Source: Photobacterium profundum (lineage in GTDB: Bacteria > Pseudomonadota > Gammaproteobacteria > Enterobacterales > Vibrionaceae). Taken from it: a stretch of DNA of 64,000 bases. Of the stretch, positions 1-8,822 are shown one piece after another. The first letter of the stretch is position 1. Each line of letters starts with the position of its first letter. The notes under the pieces are model-generated. The model did no database searches. It had not been told where the DNA came from and saw only the letters and a list, made by a program, of their open reading frames with translations. The position numbers and the translations under genes were made by a program. The stretch is from positions 124,001 to 188,000 of the forward strand of contig NZ_PYOD01000004.1 of NCBI RefSeq assembly GCF_003026285.1, given 5' to 3'.

Positions 1-1109
1 ACTTCAGCTGAGTTGCCTTTAGAGCCTGCTTTCATGCCCTTCATTTTTGAAGTTGCAGAAGCAAGAGTTGTATCGTCGTCTTCATCAGTTGTACGTTGTG
101 TTTTCATTAGCAGTGCAGCAACAGAGAATGAAACAGCTGTTGAAGCGATTACAGAAAGAATAACACCAACAAATGAGGCTTTCGGAGTCATCAATAAGAT
201 GGCAAAGATTGAACCAGGAGAGGCTGGTGAAACAATGCCTGCGTTGAATAATGTAAGTGTGAATACCCCCGTCATACCGCCAGCAATTACCGCTAGAATC
301 AAACGTGGATTCATTAGGATGTACGGGAAGTAAATTTCGTGGATACCACCAAAGAAGTGGATGATCGATGCGCCACCAGCAGTTTGCTTCGCAGTACCGC
401 GACCGAAGACAGTGTAAGCAAGCAAAACACCAAGGCCAGGACCTGGATTTGCTTCAATCAAGAAGAAGATTGATTGACCGGTTTCGTTAGCCTGTTGGAT
501 ACCTAACGGTGAGAAGATACCGTGGTTAATCGCGTTATTTAGGAATAGAATTTTTGCTGGTTCAACAAAGATTGACGTTAAAGGTAACAAACCTGCTTCT
601 ACAAGGAAGTTAACACCGCCCGCTAAACCACCAGATAAGATTTTTACAAATGGACCAATCATATAGAACGCGATGATTGCGCAGATCATACCCACAATAC
701 CGGCAGAGAAGTTGTTTACTAACATCTCGAAACCGCTTTTTACTTTACCGTCTACCCAGTTATCGAACTTCTTGATTGCCCAACCACCCATAGGGCCGAC
801 CATCATTGCGCCCATAAACATTGGGATATCTGTACCGACAATAACACCAATTGTTGTTATTGCACCGACAACCGCACCACGGTCTCCGCCCACTAATTTA
901 CCACCGGTATAACCGATTAGAAGTGGCAATAAGTACGTAATCATAGGGCCAACAAGTTTTGCTAATTCCTCGTTTGGAAACCAGCCTGTTGGAATAAATA
1001 AAGCAGTGATAAAGCCCCATGCGATGAACGCACCGATATTAGGCATTACCATATTAGATAAGAAGCGACCAAAATTTTGTACCTTGATCTTTGCATCTGG
1101 TGATATCAT
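1..1109 (-). CDS. mtlA: Mannitol-specific PTS EIICBA component, N-terminal part (cut by window edge)
   Basis: Inner-membrane permease that imports and phosphorylates mannitol. Reading the minus strand from an ATG at 1109 gives an uninterrupted frame of 369 codons running off the left edge. The N-terminus has the MtlA hallmark [20 protein letters not shown], followed by [19 protein letters not shown] and later [16 protein letters not shown] and [20 protein letters not shown], all typical of the IIC membrane domain. The visible part ends in a charged linker, so the IIB and IIA domains lie outside the window. A GGGGAAT Shine-Dalgarno-like stretch precedes the ATG. Upstream CRP-type sites point to catabolite control. 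Very secure by family resemblance to the E. coli protein. Confidence 0.96.
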   Translation of the reverse strand, partial: MISPDAKIKVQNFGRFLSNMVMPNIGAFIAWGFITALFIPTGWFPNEELAKLVGPMITYLLPLLIGYTGGKLVGGDRGAVVGAITTIGVIVGTDIPMFMGAMMVGPMGGWAIKKFDNWVDGKVKSGFEMLVNNFSAGIVGMICAIIAFYMIGPFVKILSGGLAGGVNFLVEAGLLPLTSIFVEPAKILFLNNAINHGIFSPLGIQQANETGQSIFFLIEANPGPGLGVLLAYTVFGRGTAKQTAGGASIIHFFGGIHEIYFPYILMNPRLILAVIAGGMTGVFTLTLFNAGIVSPASPGSIFAILLMTPKASFVGVILSVIASTAVSFSVAALLMKTQRTTDEDDDTTLASATSKMKGMKAGSKGNSAE

Positions 1110-1155
1110 TAGGATTCCCCGTTTGATGTTCTATTTTTATATTCTGTTGTAAGTA

Positions 1156-1173
1156 ACGGTTCGCCAAAACCGT
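1156..1173. other. Small hairpin in the mtlA 5' leader
   Basis: ACGGTT and AACCGT form a perfect 6-bp stem around CGCCAA, about 47 nt upstream of the mtlA start codon and therefore within its probable leader. In Vibrio cholerae this region is overlapped by the antisense sRNA MtlS on the opposite strand. I cannot define an sRNA here from sequence alone. Confidence 0.35.
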
Positions 1174-1279
1174 CGATTGCTTAGTACCCAATTAATTTAC
1201 CATAGATATTGAAATTAGAACTGATAACGGGTTTTTTGTGAGGTACGTCAAATTAACTCTGGGCTCTACCAATTTATAG

Positions 1280-1295
1280 TGTGAGCGGTGTCGCA
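1280..1295. promoter_or_regulatory. CRP-like site upstream of mtlA
   Basis: TGTGA-GCGGTG-TCGCA has one mismatch to TGTGA-N6-TCACA. It lies about 170 bp upstream of the mtlA start. A TATAAA hexamer sits just downstream on the minus strand (1273-1278), but no good -35 box is visible. E. coli mtlA also has several CRP sites. Confidence 0.6.
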
Positions 1296-1396
1296 CTACT
1301 TCCTTGTAAGTAAGTTACAATGCTTGCGATTTTAAGGTGTCAATAAAAAAATCAATCTCAATATCTCATTTTCGGGTATTTATATTTCTAATGGTT

Positions 1397-1412
1397 GGTG
1401 ATGTTCGTCACA
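1397..1412. promoter_or_regulatory. CRP-like site upstream of mtlA
   Basis: GGTGA-TGTTCG-TCACA has one mismatch to the CRP consensus and a perfect right half. It is the middle of three similarly built motifs between mtlA and the divergent protease gene, so it could serve either direction. Confidence 0.6.
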
Positions 1413-1448
1413 CTTGTGTTATTTCCCTTTTAAATAGTAGAAGTGTTT

Positions 1449-1464
1449 AGTGATGCAGATCGCT
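1449..1464. promoter_or_regulatory. Weak CRP-like site upstream of mtlA
   Basis: AGTGA-TGCAGA-TCGCT keeps the GTGA and TCGC cores but has three mismatches to the CRP consensus. It is supported mainly by the company of the two better sites. The rest of the gap up to 1778 is AT-rich, with no further gene seen. Confidence 0.35.
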
Positions 1465-1778
1465 CTTCATATTTAATTCATATCGTGAAATTATTCGACG
1501 AATTGTGGTTTTAATATTTTGTTGCAAAATTACATATGCAATCACATGTAAAAACGATAGTAATCCTCCTCTTTGACTTCAACTTTTACTCATTCTGTTT
1601 AATCTACATAGTCATTGTTAAGTACCATCTCCCTTTTATTGCTAAGTATATTGCTTATTAAGTAAGCGATAAGCGTGAAAACACGTAAATTCAAGTAATT
1701 AAACGTTAGTTAAGTCACTAAAATATAATAATTTCCTGACTACACTAGAGTGATAACTGTCATATAAGAGGGACGCAT

Positions 1779-4151
1779 ATGCCAATTAAAGCCCTAAGCA
1801 GTGACAAGCTGTATCGAGTATCTGAATTAAACGGGTTAGATGCTGATTGCAAATCAACGAAGCACTTAACACCATTAGATGAAATTGTGGGACAAGAAAG
1901 GGCGCAGCAGGCGGTTGAGTTTGCTATGTCGATTAAAGAGAAAGGCTATAATATCTATGCGATAGGTCGAAATGGCCTAGGTAAACGTACAATGGTTATG
2001 CGTTATTTAAACCGTCATGAGCCGAATGATAAAGAAAGCAGCTTATACGATTGGTGTTATGTGGTTAATTTTGAAGAAACCCGTAGCCCGAAGGTATTGA
2101 AGTTACCTGCAGGTACAGGTACTCAATTTAAAAAAGACATTGAAAAACTAATGCAGCGTTTAGTCAAAGGAATGCCGCTCGCTTTTGATAATGAAATGTA
2201 TTACTCCCGAGCTGAAACGCTAAAAAATCAGCTAGCTGAAAAGCAAGAGGGTGCCCTCGCTAATTTAACGAAGCAGGCTAAAGAAAAAGGCATCAGCCTA
2301 TCGCTAACCACGCAGGGTGATTATCAATTAGTTGCGATGAATGGTGAAGAGTTACATACCGAAGAAACGTTTGATCAATTAACTGAAGAAGAAAGAAACC
2401 AGTTCGACGAAAATATCAATCAGTTTGAAGCGAAATTGCGTGGCATTGTTCGTCAGCTAACTGAGTGGGAAGAAAGTTATACAGATAAACAGCAGAAGCT
2501 CAATGAAGAAATAGCTTCTGAAGTTATCGTGCATTCGATCAAAGAATTAAAAGACAAGTACCAGCGTCACTTAGAGGTTAAGCAACATTTAGTGGCATTG
2601 GAAAAAGATATTCTTGAGAACTTGGATATCTTTTTAGAGGAAAACGAAGAGCAGGTAGCATTAGCCTACGCTGCATTAGATAAGAAAATGCCACGCCGCT
2701 ATCAAGTGAATGTGCTCGTCAGTCAAGATGACAATAAATTTCCGATCGTGGTTGAAGAAAATCCAAATTATCACGCTATTTTTGGTTATGTTGAAAATGC
2801 GACTTTTAAAGGCACCGTGTTTACTGATTTCTCATTGATCCGCCCTGGTAGTTTGCATCGTGCAAATGGTGGCGTGTTAATGATGGATGCGGTGAAAGTG
2901 CTTGAGCGTCCGTATGTATGGGATGGTTTGAAACGTGCACTTCGTTCTCGCAAATTGAATTTGAGTTCACTAGAACGTGAAGTAACACTTTCTGGCACAA
3001 TTTCTCTGGATCCCGAACCGATACCGTTAGACGTAAAGATCATCTTGTTTGGTGATTACCAGACATATCAGTTGCTACAGCATTATGATCCAGAGTTTAG
3101 TGAACTGTTTCGTGTGACGGCTGATTTTGAAGATGAGATGGTGCGTACCGATGAATCGGAAGAACACTATGCGCGCTTTATTTCTAGCATTGTTCACGAT
3201 AACAATATGTTGCATTGCGACCGTAAAGCGATTGCACGCGTGATTGAATATAGTTCTCGTAGGGCTGATGATCAGAATAAATTATCTCTGCATTCCGCCG
3301 ATATTGCGAACTTACTCCGTGAAACTAATTATTGTGCGCGTTCGTCGAATGCCACGATGATCCGGACACATCACGTTGAACAAGCACTACAGAATCAAGA
3401 AAAGCGCGTGAGTCGTTTAAAAGATCACGTTATGCACAGTTTCGTTACGGGTACGACATTGCTTGATACTGAAGGTGCGTCTGTTGGGCAAGTTAATGCA
3501 TTGGCTGTTATAGCGACGTCAGACTATCAGTTTGGCTCACCTAACCGAATTACGGCGACCACTGCATTTGGCGACGGCGATGTTTTCGACATTGAACGCA
3601 AAGTTGAATTAGGAGGGAGCATTCACTCGAAAGGGGTGATGATCTTATCTGCGTACTTAGCGTCAGTATTTGGCAAAACATCTAAAATTCCATTAACCAC
3701 GCATTTAACCTTTGAGCAGTCTTATGGCGGCGTTGATGGTGATAGCGCTTCAATGGCTGAATTGTGTGCCATTGTTTCTGCTTTTTCTCAGCAACCGATT
3801 CGCCAGGATGTGGCGATTACAGGCTCAATGAACCAGTTTGGTGATGCGCAGCCAATTGGGGGCGTGAACGAGAAAATTGAAGGGTTTTTTGATGTGTGTG
3901 TAATTAAAGGGCGAAAACCCACTCAAGGGGTGATAATTCCAGCATCGAACGCGCACAATTTGATGTTGCGTAAAGATATTGTTGAGGCGGTAGAAAAAGG
4001 AAGCTTCCAAATATGGGCAATTAGCCATGTTAAAGAAGCAATCGAAATTCTTACGGGGATGCAAGCGGGTGCATTAACAGAGCACGGTAATTATGATCTT
4101 GATTCTATCTTTGGCATTGCGCAGATCAAGTTGAATGCGCTAAGAAAGTAA
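1779..4151 (+). CDS. LonB-like ATP-dependent protease (YcbZ/LonH type, AAA and S16 domains)
   Basis: Cytosolic AAA+ protease with a C-terminal Lon-type (S16) peptidase domain, 790 aa. The N-terminal part carries a P-loop, GRNGLGKRT, near residue 65. The middle is charged and helical, and LMMDAVKVLERPYVWDGLKR marks the Walker B region. The peptidase dyad is intact: Ser656 in DGDSAS and Lys699 in GGVNEKIEGFF, 43 residues apart, the same spacing as Ser679/Lys722 of E. coli Lon. It lacks the Lon N-terminal substrate domain, as expected for this family. ATG is preceded by AGAGGGA. It is a single-gene unit closed by a strong terminator. Family members are usually annotated Lon protease family protein; substrates are unknown. 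Confidence 0.92.
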   Translation: MPIKALSSDKLYRVSELNGLDADCKSTKHLTPLDEIVGQERAQQAVEFAMSIKEKGYNIYAIGRNGLGKRTMVMRYLNRHEPNDKESSLYDWCYVVNFEETRSPKVLKLPAGTGTQFKKDIEKLMQRLVKGMPLAFDNEMYYSRAETLKNQLAEKQEGALANLTKQAKEKGISLSLTTQGDYQLVAMNGEELHTEETFDQLTEEERNQFDENINQFEAKLRGIVRQLTEWEESYTDKQQKLNEEIASEVIVHSIKELKDKYQRHLEVKQHLVALEKDILENLDIFLEENEEQVALAYAALDKKMPRRYQVNVLVSQDDNKFPIVVEENPNYHAIFGYVENATFKGTVFTDFSLIRPGSLHRANGGVLMMDAVKVLERPYVWDGLKRALRSRKLNLSSLEREVTLSGTISLDPEPIPLDVKIILFGDYQTYQLLQHYDPEFSELFRVTADFEDEMVRTDESEEHYARFISSIVHDNNMLHCDRKAIARVIEYSSRRADDQNKLSLHSADIANLLRETNYCARSSNATMIRTHHVEQALQNQEKRVSRLKDHVMHSFVTGTTLLDTEGASVGQVNALAVIATSDYQFGSPNRITATTAFGDGDVFDIERKVELGGSIHSKGVMILSAYLASVFGKTSKIPLTTHLTFEQSYGGVDGDSASMAELCAIVSAFSQQPIRQDVAITGSMNQFGDAQPIGGVNEKIEGFFDVCVIKGRKPTQGVIIPASNAHNLMLRKDIVEAVEKGSFQIWAISHVKEAIEILTGMQAGALTEHGNYDLDSIFGIAQIKLNALRK

Positions 4152-4185
4152 TTAGCATATAACACGAATGATGTGAATTAACTGG

Positions 4186-4218
4186 GCTGCATGGTAGTGA
4201 CATACCATGCAGCTTTTT
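4186..4218 (+). terminator. Rho-independent terminator of the LonB-like gene
   Basis: GCTGCATGGTA and TACCATGCAGC pair perfectly over 11 bp around GTGACA and are followed by TTTTT on the plus strand. It sits 35 bp after the protease stop codon. The minus strand has no T-run, so it probably serves only the upstream gene. Confidence 0.92.
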
Positions 4219-4265
4219 ATTACATTGCTGAAAATCGTAATATGAGCTGCTGCTAGCATTCGACA

Positions 4266-5159
4266 TTATGTTTTCTTTTTATCTTTACTGAACCACCAAC
4301 ACAGAAGTGAAGAGATCGTTACCATTGCCACACCTTGCCAAAAACGCGTTGTTAATGAGATATCTAGAATCCATGCGGATAAGAACGTCGAAAATATTGG
4401 CGTAAAGTATGATAGCGTAGCTAATAGCATCATGTTTCCCCCAATGATGCCGATATTCCACAAGGCGTAACCACTGCCCATTACAATGCCTGCCAATAAT
4501 AAATCAATCACAGATTGTGTTGTAAATACCAATGCCCCTTCATCACTGAAGAAGTACTTGATCCATAACGCGATGGCCGTCGCGATAAAGAACCATGTAA
4601 TGGCATTTTTCCCATTCGAAAGGTGCTTGGTGACATTACAGTATATTGCCCATAAAAATGCACCAATTAACGCCATTGAATAACTAGCAGGGTTGCTTGC
4701 TACATTGCCAACTAAGCGTTCAAGTGAAAGGCCCTGATCACTGCTCATTGTCCATGCTACGCCAAAGAATGACAGTAAAATGGATGGGTAGATAACAATA
4801 TTGACTTTCTTTTTGCTGGCAAGAACGGCTAACAGCACCGTTAAAGAGGGCCATAAATAATTCACAATACTGACTTCAATCGCTTGAAGACGATTATTGG
4901 CCATTCCCAAAGCTAAAGATAAGCAAATCTCATAACTTACAAATAAACCACCGCCAATCAATAGATAACGAGTAGAGAACGAAGGCAAGCGTGGCGCCCC
5001 TAATGTCACAATCAAAAACAGCGAACTCACGGTGTAAATCATCGCAGCGCCACCAATCGGGCCAAGTTGCTCTGCTACATTTCGGAGCAAGCCCACCGTT
5101 AAGCTCCATAGCACAATGGCTGCACATCCGGCGAGGGTGAATTTGTAGGAATTGGTCAA
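4266..5159 (-). CDS. yddG: DMT-family aromatic amino acid exporter, YddG-like
   Basis: Inner-membrane drug/metabolite transporter with two EamA repeats and about ten membrane segments, 297 aa, the normal length. The N-terminal half matches E. coli YddG closely in LGPIGGAAMIY, FVSYEICLSLALG and AIEVSIVNYLWPSLT, and the second half in GYALWNIGIIGGNM and SYFTPIFST. YddG exports aromatic amino acids and related compounds in enterobacteria; the substrate here is inferred from that resemblance. The gene stands alone, with repeat copy 1 beginning about 140 bp upstream of its start. Confidence 0.85.
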   Translation of the reverse strand: MTNSYKFTLAGCAAIVLWSLTVGLLRNVAEQLGPIGGAAMIYTVSSLFLIVTLGAPRLPSFSTRYLLIGGGLFVSYEICLSLALGMANNRLQAIEVSIVNYLWPSLTVLLAVLASKKKVNIVIYPSILLSFFGVAWTMSSDQGLSLERLVGNVASNPASYSMALIGAFLWAIYCNVTKHLSNGKNAITWFFIATAIALWIKYFFSDEGALVFTTQSVIDLLLAGIVMGSGYALWNIGIIGGNMMLLATLSYFTPIFSTFLSAWILDISLTTRFWQGVAMVTISSLLCWWFSKDKKKT

Positions 5160-5295
5160 ATATAACCTCTAGTAATACAGCAAGATAGAGGGTGATTAGA
5201 TCATGATGTAGAAGGTAGGGCAAGGGGATAAATATTGTATTTTAACTAAATACAACAAAGTACCTTGTAAGCCTGATCTGATTATAATGACAGGA

Positions 5296-5561
5296 TATAC
5301 CCAAGTTACCTCAAGATGCAGGATTCAGAGTGATATCAGCGTATTTAATTCAAGGAATATGTGTGTAGGAATGGCATTCCCTTTCAAACACATTTGACAC
5401 AGAAGTAGATACGCTGAATCATTCCCGAAGGGCGAGTTTTGTTGGGCTCTATGCGGTGTTACTTATTTTCAACGTAGAACGACTAGGTCTATAAATAAGT
5501 GCCTTGCCTAGAGCCCAACAAATTCTCGCTGAAACGAGCATCTTGAGGTGACTTGGGTATA
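5296..5561. repeat. 266-bp interspersed palindromic element, copy 1 (MITE-like)
   Basis: The element starts with TATACCCAAGTTACCTCAAG and ends with the inverted form CTTGAGGTGACTTGGGTATA. Inside are further nested inverted repeats: TCAGCGTAT with ATACGCTGA, ATGTGT with ACACAT around GGAATGGCATTCC, GTTGGGCTCT with AGAGCCCAAC, and ACTTATTT with AAATAAGT. A copy of exactly the same length lies at 16055-16320 with about eight substitutions. No transposase is encoded, and the element sits in an intergenic gap. I read it as a non-autonomous mobile or structured-RNA repeat. Confidence 0.85.
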
Positions 5562-5608
5562 CAAGGTGCTTTTCGTTTTTATACGGTTAGATTGTGTGTA
5601 AATCCTGC

Positions 5609-6316
5609 TTAGTTAAGCTTTTCATCATTTACTACTTTTCCATCTTTAATGCTAAGAATACGCTTAGTACGTCGTGCTAAGGCGTTATCGTGAGTCACAA
5701 TAATTAAGGTACAGCCATCTTGGTGTAGTTCATTAAATAGCATTTCAATCTCGGCGCCTGATTTTGAATCCAAAGCCCCTGTTGGTTCATCTGCGAGTAT
5801 AATTTGCGGATCATTTACGAGGGCACGAGCGATAGCAACCCGTTGTTTTTGACCACCAGAAAGCTGGTTAGGCTTGTGGTTCATACGGTCGCCCAATCCT
5901 ACGCGTTTTAACAGTTCTGCTGCTTTCGCTCGGCGTGTTTTCGAATTTACGCCAGCATAGACCAGGGGTAGCGCTACATTTTCTAATGCTGTTGCGTATT
6001 CTAGTAAATTAAAGCTTTGGAATACGAAACCAATCTTACTGTTACGAATAGCAGAAAGCTGCGTGCTGCTTAGAGCCGATACATCGTTGTTGTCTAATTG
6101 ATAATTACCCGAAGTCGGTTTATCTAAACATCCGAGTACATTCATCAGGGTCGACTTCCCCGACCCTGATGGGCCGAGAATTGATAAGAATTCACCTTTA
6201 TGAATGGTGAGGTCGACACCATCGAGTGCGTAAACCTCTTCATCCCCATTTTTATAGTGCTTGCTAATGCTATTCAGCTGAACAAGCGGCTTGGTGTGTG
6301 TCGAAATAGGGTTCAT
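5609..6316 (-). CDS. ABC transporter ATPase, MacB/LolD type
   Basis: Nucleotide-binding subunit of a MacB-like transporter, 235 aa. Walker A is GPSGSGKST, the signature is LSGGQKQRVAIARAL, and Walker B ILADEPTGALD is followed by the H-loop VTHD. QSFNLLEYATALENVALPL is typical of MacB, LolD and YvrO ATPases. In E. coli MacB this domain is fused to the permease; here it is free and is the last gene of a five-gene minus-strand operon. It starts 6 bp after the preceding permease stop. It probably energises export of a small molecule or peptide through the adaptor and TolC-like protein encoded upstream. Confidence 0.9.
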   Translation of the reverse strand: MNPISTHTKPLVQLNSISKHYKNGDEEVYALDGVDLTIHKGEFLSILGPSGSGKSTLMNVLGCLDKPTSGNYQLDNNDVSALSSTQLSAIRNSKIGFVFQSFNLLEYATALENVALPLVYAGVNSKTRRAKAAELLKRVGLGDRMNHKPNQLSGGQKQRVAIARALVNDPQIILADEPTGALDSKSGAEIEMLFNELHQDGCTLIIVTHDNALARRTKRILSIKDGKVVNDEKLN

Positions 6317-6322
6317 GAATGC

Positions 6323-7603
6323 TTACTCACTTTGCAATGCTTCTAATGGCGTAATACTGGCGGCGTGACGAGTGGGAAACCATGCTGCTGCGATACCGAC
6401 AATACTTAATGCTAAAATTACGAGACTAACGATGGTGAATGATAATTCAGGGGTTGGTTGCCCGAGGTAATCATAGAGTCCATTACCTTGAATGGGGATA
6501 TTTTGCAGTAGGTTGACCAAGCCGTATGTCAGTCCTAGCCCAATCAGACCACCGACAGCGATCGTGATAAAGGCTTGAGCCAAATAATGTAGCTTGATGT
6601 CGTTAGGTGTTGCCCCAACCGCCATTCTTACCCCGATATCACGGGTTGCTCGTTTTACGGTGGCGTACATCACGTTGGCTATGCCAATACCAGCAACCGC
6701 TAATGTAACGAGCCCAATAATGCCCAAAAAGCTTTGCAACCCGATTAAAAATTGGCGCATGGTTTTTTGCCTTAATAACATGTCTTGTGTCTGAACAAGC
6801 TGCTCATCATCCATGCTAGCGCCATATTTTCGGGCAATAACTTGTTTTGCCATGGTGGCGACTTTTTCACGATCTACGCCTTGAACTGGCTTAATATTGA
6901 TTGCACCAATAGGTGAATTAGCATTAAAGCGCGACCATGTTGTAAAAGGGACGAAAATAGCAAAATCAATCGGTGTACCATTTTCTATATTGGAAGTGTT
7001 AGGTTTTAGCACCCCAATCACCATGAAGTTTTCTTCGCCGACCTTCACCTGTTTTCCGACAGGGGAGGCTGATAAATCGGGGATGTTATCCCAATTGAAG
7101 TCATCATCTTCATTGAATAGACTGACTGCTGCATTGTGACCGATAACAATGACTTTACGTTGCTCTTTCATGTCCAAAGGGTTGAACCAACGACCGCCAG
7201 AGGCGATTTCTAAACCCGTCAATGCTTGGTATTGAGGATAAACGGCTAAGGGTTGCTGCCATGTACCGTTATCGTTATACCTAACATCTTCTGCCCATGT
7301 GGCACTTGGCTCTGCGTATTCAATCGAAGGTAATGCGCGTAATACATCTACATCATCCGGTTTAAGGTTGAGCTGTTTCCCTTTTGAAAATTGACCATAA
7401 TCTTTCGTCGCAAAACCACCCGTTAACATGATCAGATTACCGTTACCATTGCTGGTGGTGCGAATAAGCCCTTGGCGCAAACCTTCACCAATGGCGAGCA
7501 TAGATGCGATAGAAACGGTTGCCCACACAATGGCTAGAATCGTTAGCCCTAGGCGCATTTTCTCTGCGGTCATTTCATGTATTATTTGTCGTAATGGCAG
7601 CAT
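6323..7603 (-). CDS. ABC transporter permease, MacB/FtsX type (second permease)
   Basis: Inner-membrane permease of about 426 aa with one N-terminal membrane helix, a large periplasmic MacB_PCD domain (roughly residues 45-270) and three C-terminal helices. RATRDIGVRMAVGATPNDI is the FtsX-type coupling segment, and the protein ends ARHAASITPLEALQSE-like as family members do. I prefer the ATG at 7603 with GAGGG ahead of it, one base after the previous stop. A GTG at 7618 in the same frame would add five residues. It is paralogous to the preceding permease, and the pair probably forms a heterodimer rather than the MacB homodimer. Confidence 0.88.
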   Translation of the reverse strand: MLPLRQIIHEMTAEKMRLGLTILAIVWATVSIASMLAIGEGLRQGLIRTTSNGNGNLIMLTGGFATKDYGQFSKGKQLNLKPDDVDVLRALPSIEYAEPSATWAEDVRYNDNGTWQQPLAVYPQYQALTGLEIASGGRWFNPLDMKEQRKVIVIGHNAAVSLFNEDDDFNWDNIPDLSASPVGKQVKVGEENFMVIGVLKPNTSNIENGTPIDFAIFVPFTTWSRFNANSPIGAINIKPVQGVDREKVATMAKQVIARKYGASMDDEQLVQTQDMLLRQKTMRQFLIGLQSFLGIIGLVTLAVAGIGIANVMYATVKRATRDIGVRMAVGATPNDIKLHYLAQAFITIAVGGLIGLGLTYGLVNLLQNIPIQGNGLYDYLGQPTPELSFTIVSLVILALSIVGIAAAWFPTRHAASITPLEALQSE

Positions 7604-7604
7604 G

Positions 7605-8822
7605 CTATGCCCTCGCACTTAACGCGATAACAGGCGTAAGGTTCGATGCACGGCGTGCCGGAAAGAAAGAGGCTAATAGCGCTAAAATAGCGGTAACAAA
7701 CAATGCCATCATGATAGCATCTAGGGTCATTGTCGGGCTGCCAAGCCATTCTGGTAATCCTATCTGATTCATGAGTGCAACTACCCCATAAGAGATGCTA
7801 ACGCCGAGTACGGTGCCCATTGCCACTAAGATGGCGCCTTCAAGTAGAAATTGCACCAGAATATTATTGGGTGTAGCACCAATGGCCAGCCTTACGCCGA
7901 TTTCACGTGTACGCTCGGTAACGGATAAAAACATGATATTCGCAACGCCTAAGGCACCAACCGCTAAGGTCATTGCCCCACTTGCCCCAAGAAACATTTG
8001 AATACCACGTAGCAAAGCGGTAAAAAACTTCGCGTCTTGGCTAAAGTCGGGTAACCAAATAGCTCGTTTATCTGTTGGGTCAAAATGTTTTTGGTTAGCA
8101 AAGAATGACAATAGGTTTTGGCGAAGAATAACGCCTGAAATACCTTCCGCTGGCGTCACCATAATTTGACTGGGTTTATCGCTCCACAGATCGGTGAAGG
8201 TCGTATTGGGAATGATTACTTGATTATCTTCCCGCCCCATTGATACTCCGCCTTCACTTTGCTGAGTAATGCCCGAGACTAAAAAAGGAATGCCATTCAC
8301 CTTTAACTTATCACCTAGCGTTAAACTGCCTTGTTTTGCTAACTGCCAACCGATGATGGCAATGCGGCTATGGTTGTTAAGGTCACTTTTACTGATGTTA
8401 CGCGAGCCTAGTACGAGTTTTACTTTACGCATATCAACATAATGATTGTCTACACCACGCACATAACCGGGTAGGGTGTGCCCTGTGATGTCTGTGACGC
8501 TGGCATCCCATTTTCGGTATAACACTGATACAGTTTTTATCGCTGATTGTTTTTCTAATAACCGAAATTCAGGTTCAGTAAGTGTGATTTGGCGCCGTGC
8601 AGGCAATCCTTGCCAAGGCTTACTGGTCATTTCTGGCACAGCTAGCTGTGTGTCACTCATTAATAATGAAAATGATTTGGCGTTTACCTGATAAAAACCT
8701 TCACCTAATGCCATTAGTACTAAGACAGAAACTATTCCCCACACAATAGCAATAATGGCAAGTAGACTGCGAAGCCGGTGGGCAAATAGCATTTGCACGA
8801 TTTGCTGTAACATTGGCATCAT
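7605..8822 (-). CDS. ABC transporter permease, MacB/FtsX type (first permease)
   Basis: Permease of 405 aa with the same architecture as its downstream neighbour: an N-terminal helix, a periplasmic domain and three C-terminal helices. TERTREIGVRLAIGATPNNI is the FtsX coupling segment, and it ends PARRASNLTPVIALSARA. Its ATG overlaps the TolC-like gene stop as ATGA, suggesting translational coupling. Sequence divergence between the two permeases argues for distinct roles in an asymmetric complex. The exported substrate cannot be read from the sequence. Confidence 0.88.
   Translation of the reverse strand: MMPMLQQIVQMLFAHRLRSLLAIIAIVWGIVSVLVLMALGEGFYQVNAKSFSLLMSDTQLAVPEMTSKPWQGLPARRQITLTEPEFRLLEKQSAIKTVSVLYRKWDASVTDITGHTLPGYVRGVDNHYVDMRKVKLVLGSRNISKSDLNNHSRIAIIGWQLAKQGSLTLGDKLKVNGIPFLVSGITQQSEGGVSMGREDNQVIIPNTTFTDLWSDKPSQIMVTPAEGISGVILRQNLLSFFANQKHFDPTDKRAIWLPDFSQDAKFFTALLRGIQMFLGASGAMTLAVGALGVANIMFLSVTERTREIGVRLAIGATPNNILVQFLLEGAILVAMGTVLGVSISYGVVALMNQIGLPEWLGSPTMTLDAIMMALFVTAILALLASFFPARRASNLTPVIALSARA

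Noticed and set aside
5296-5561. CRISPR or rRNA/tRNA-like structure in the palindromic repeat
   Set aside because: No regular spacers and no tRNA features; the copies are single, dispersed, full-length elements.
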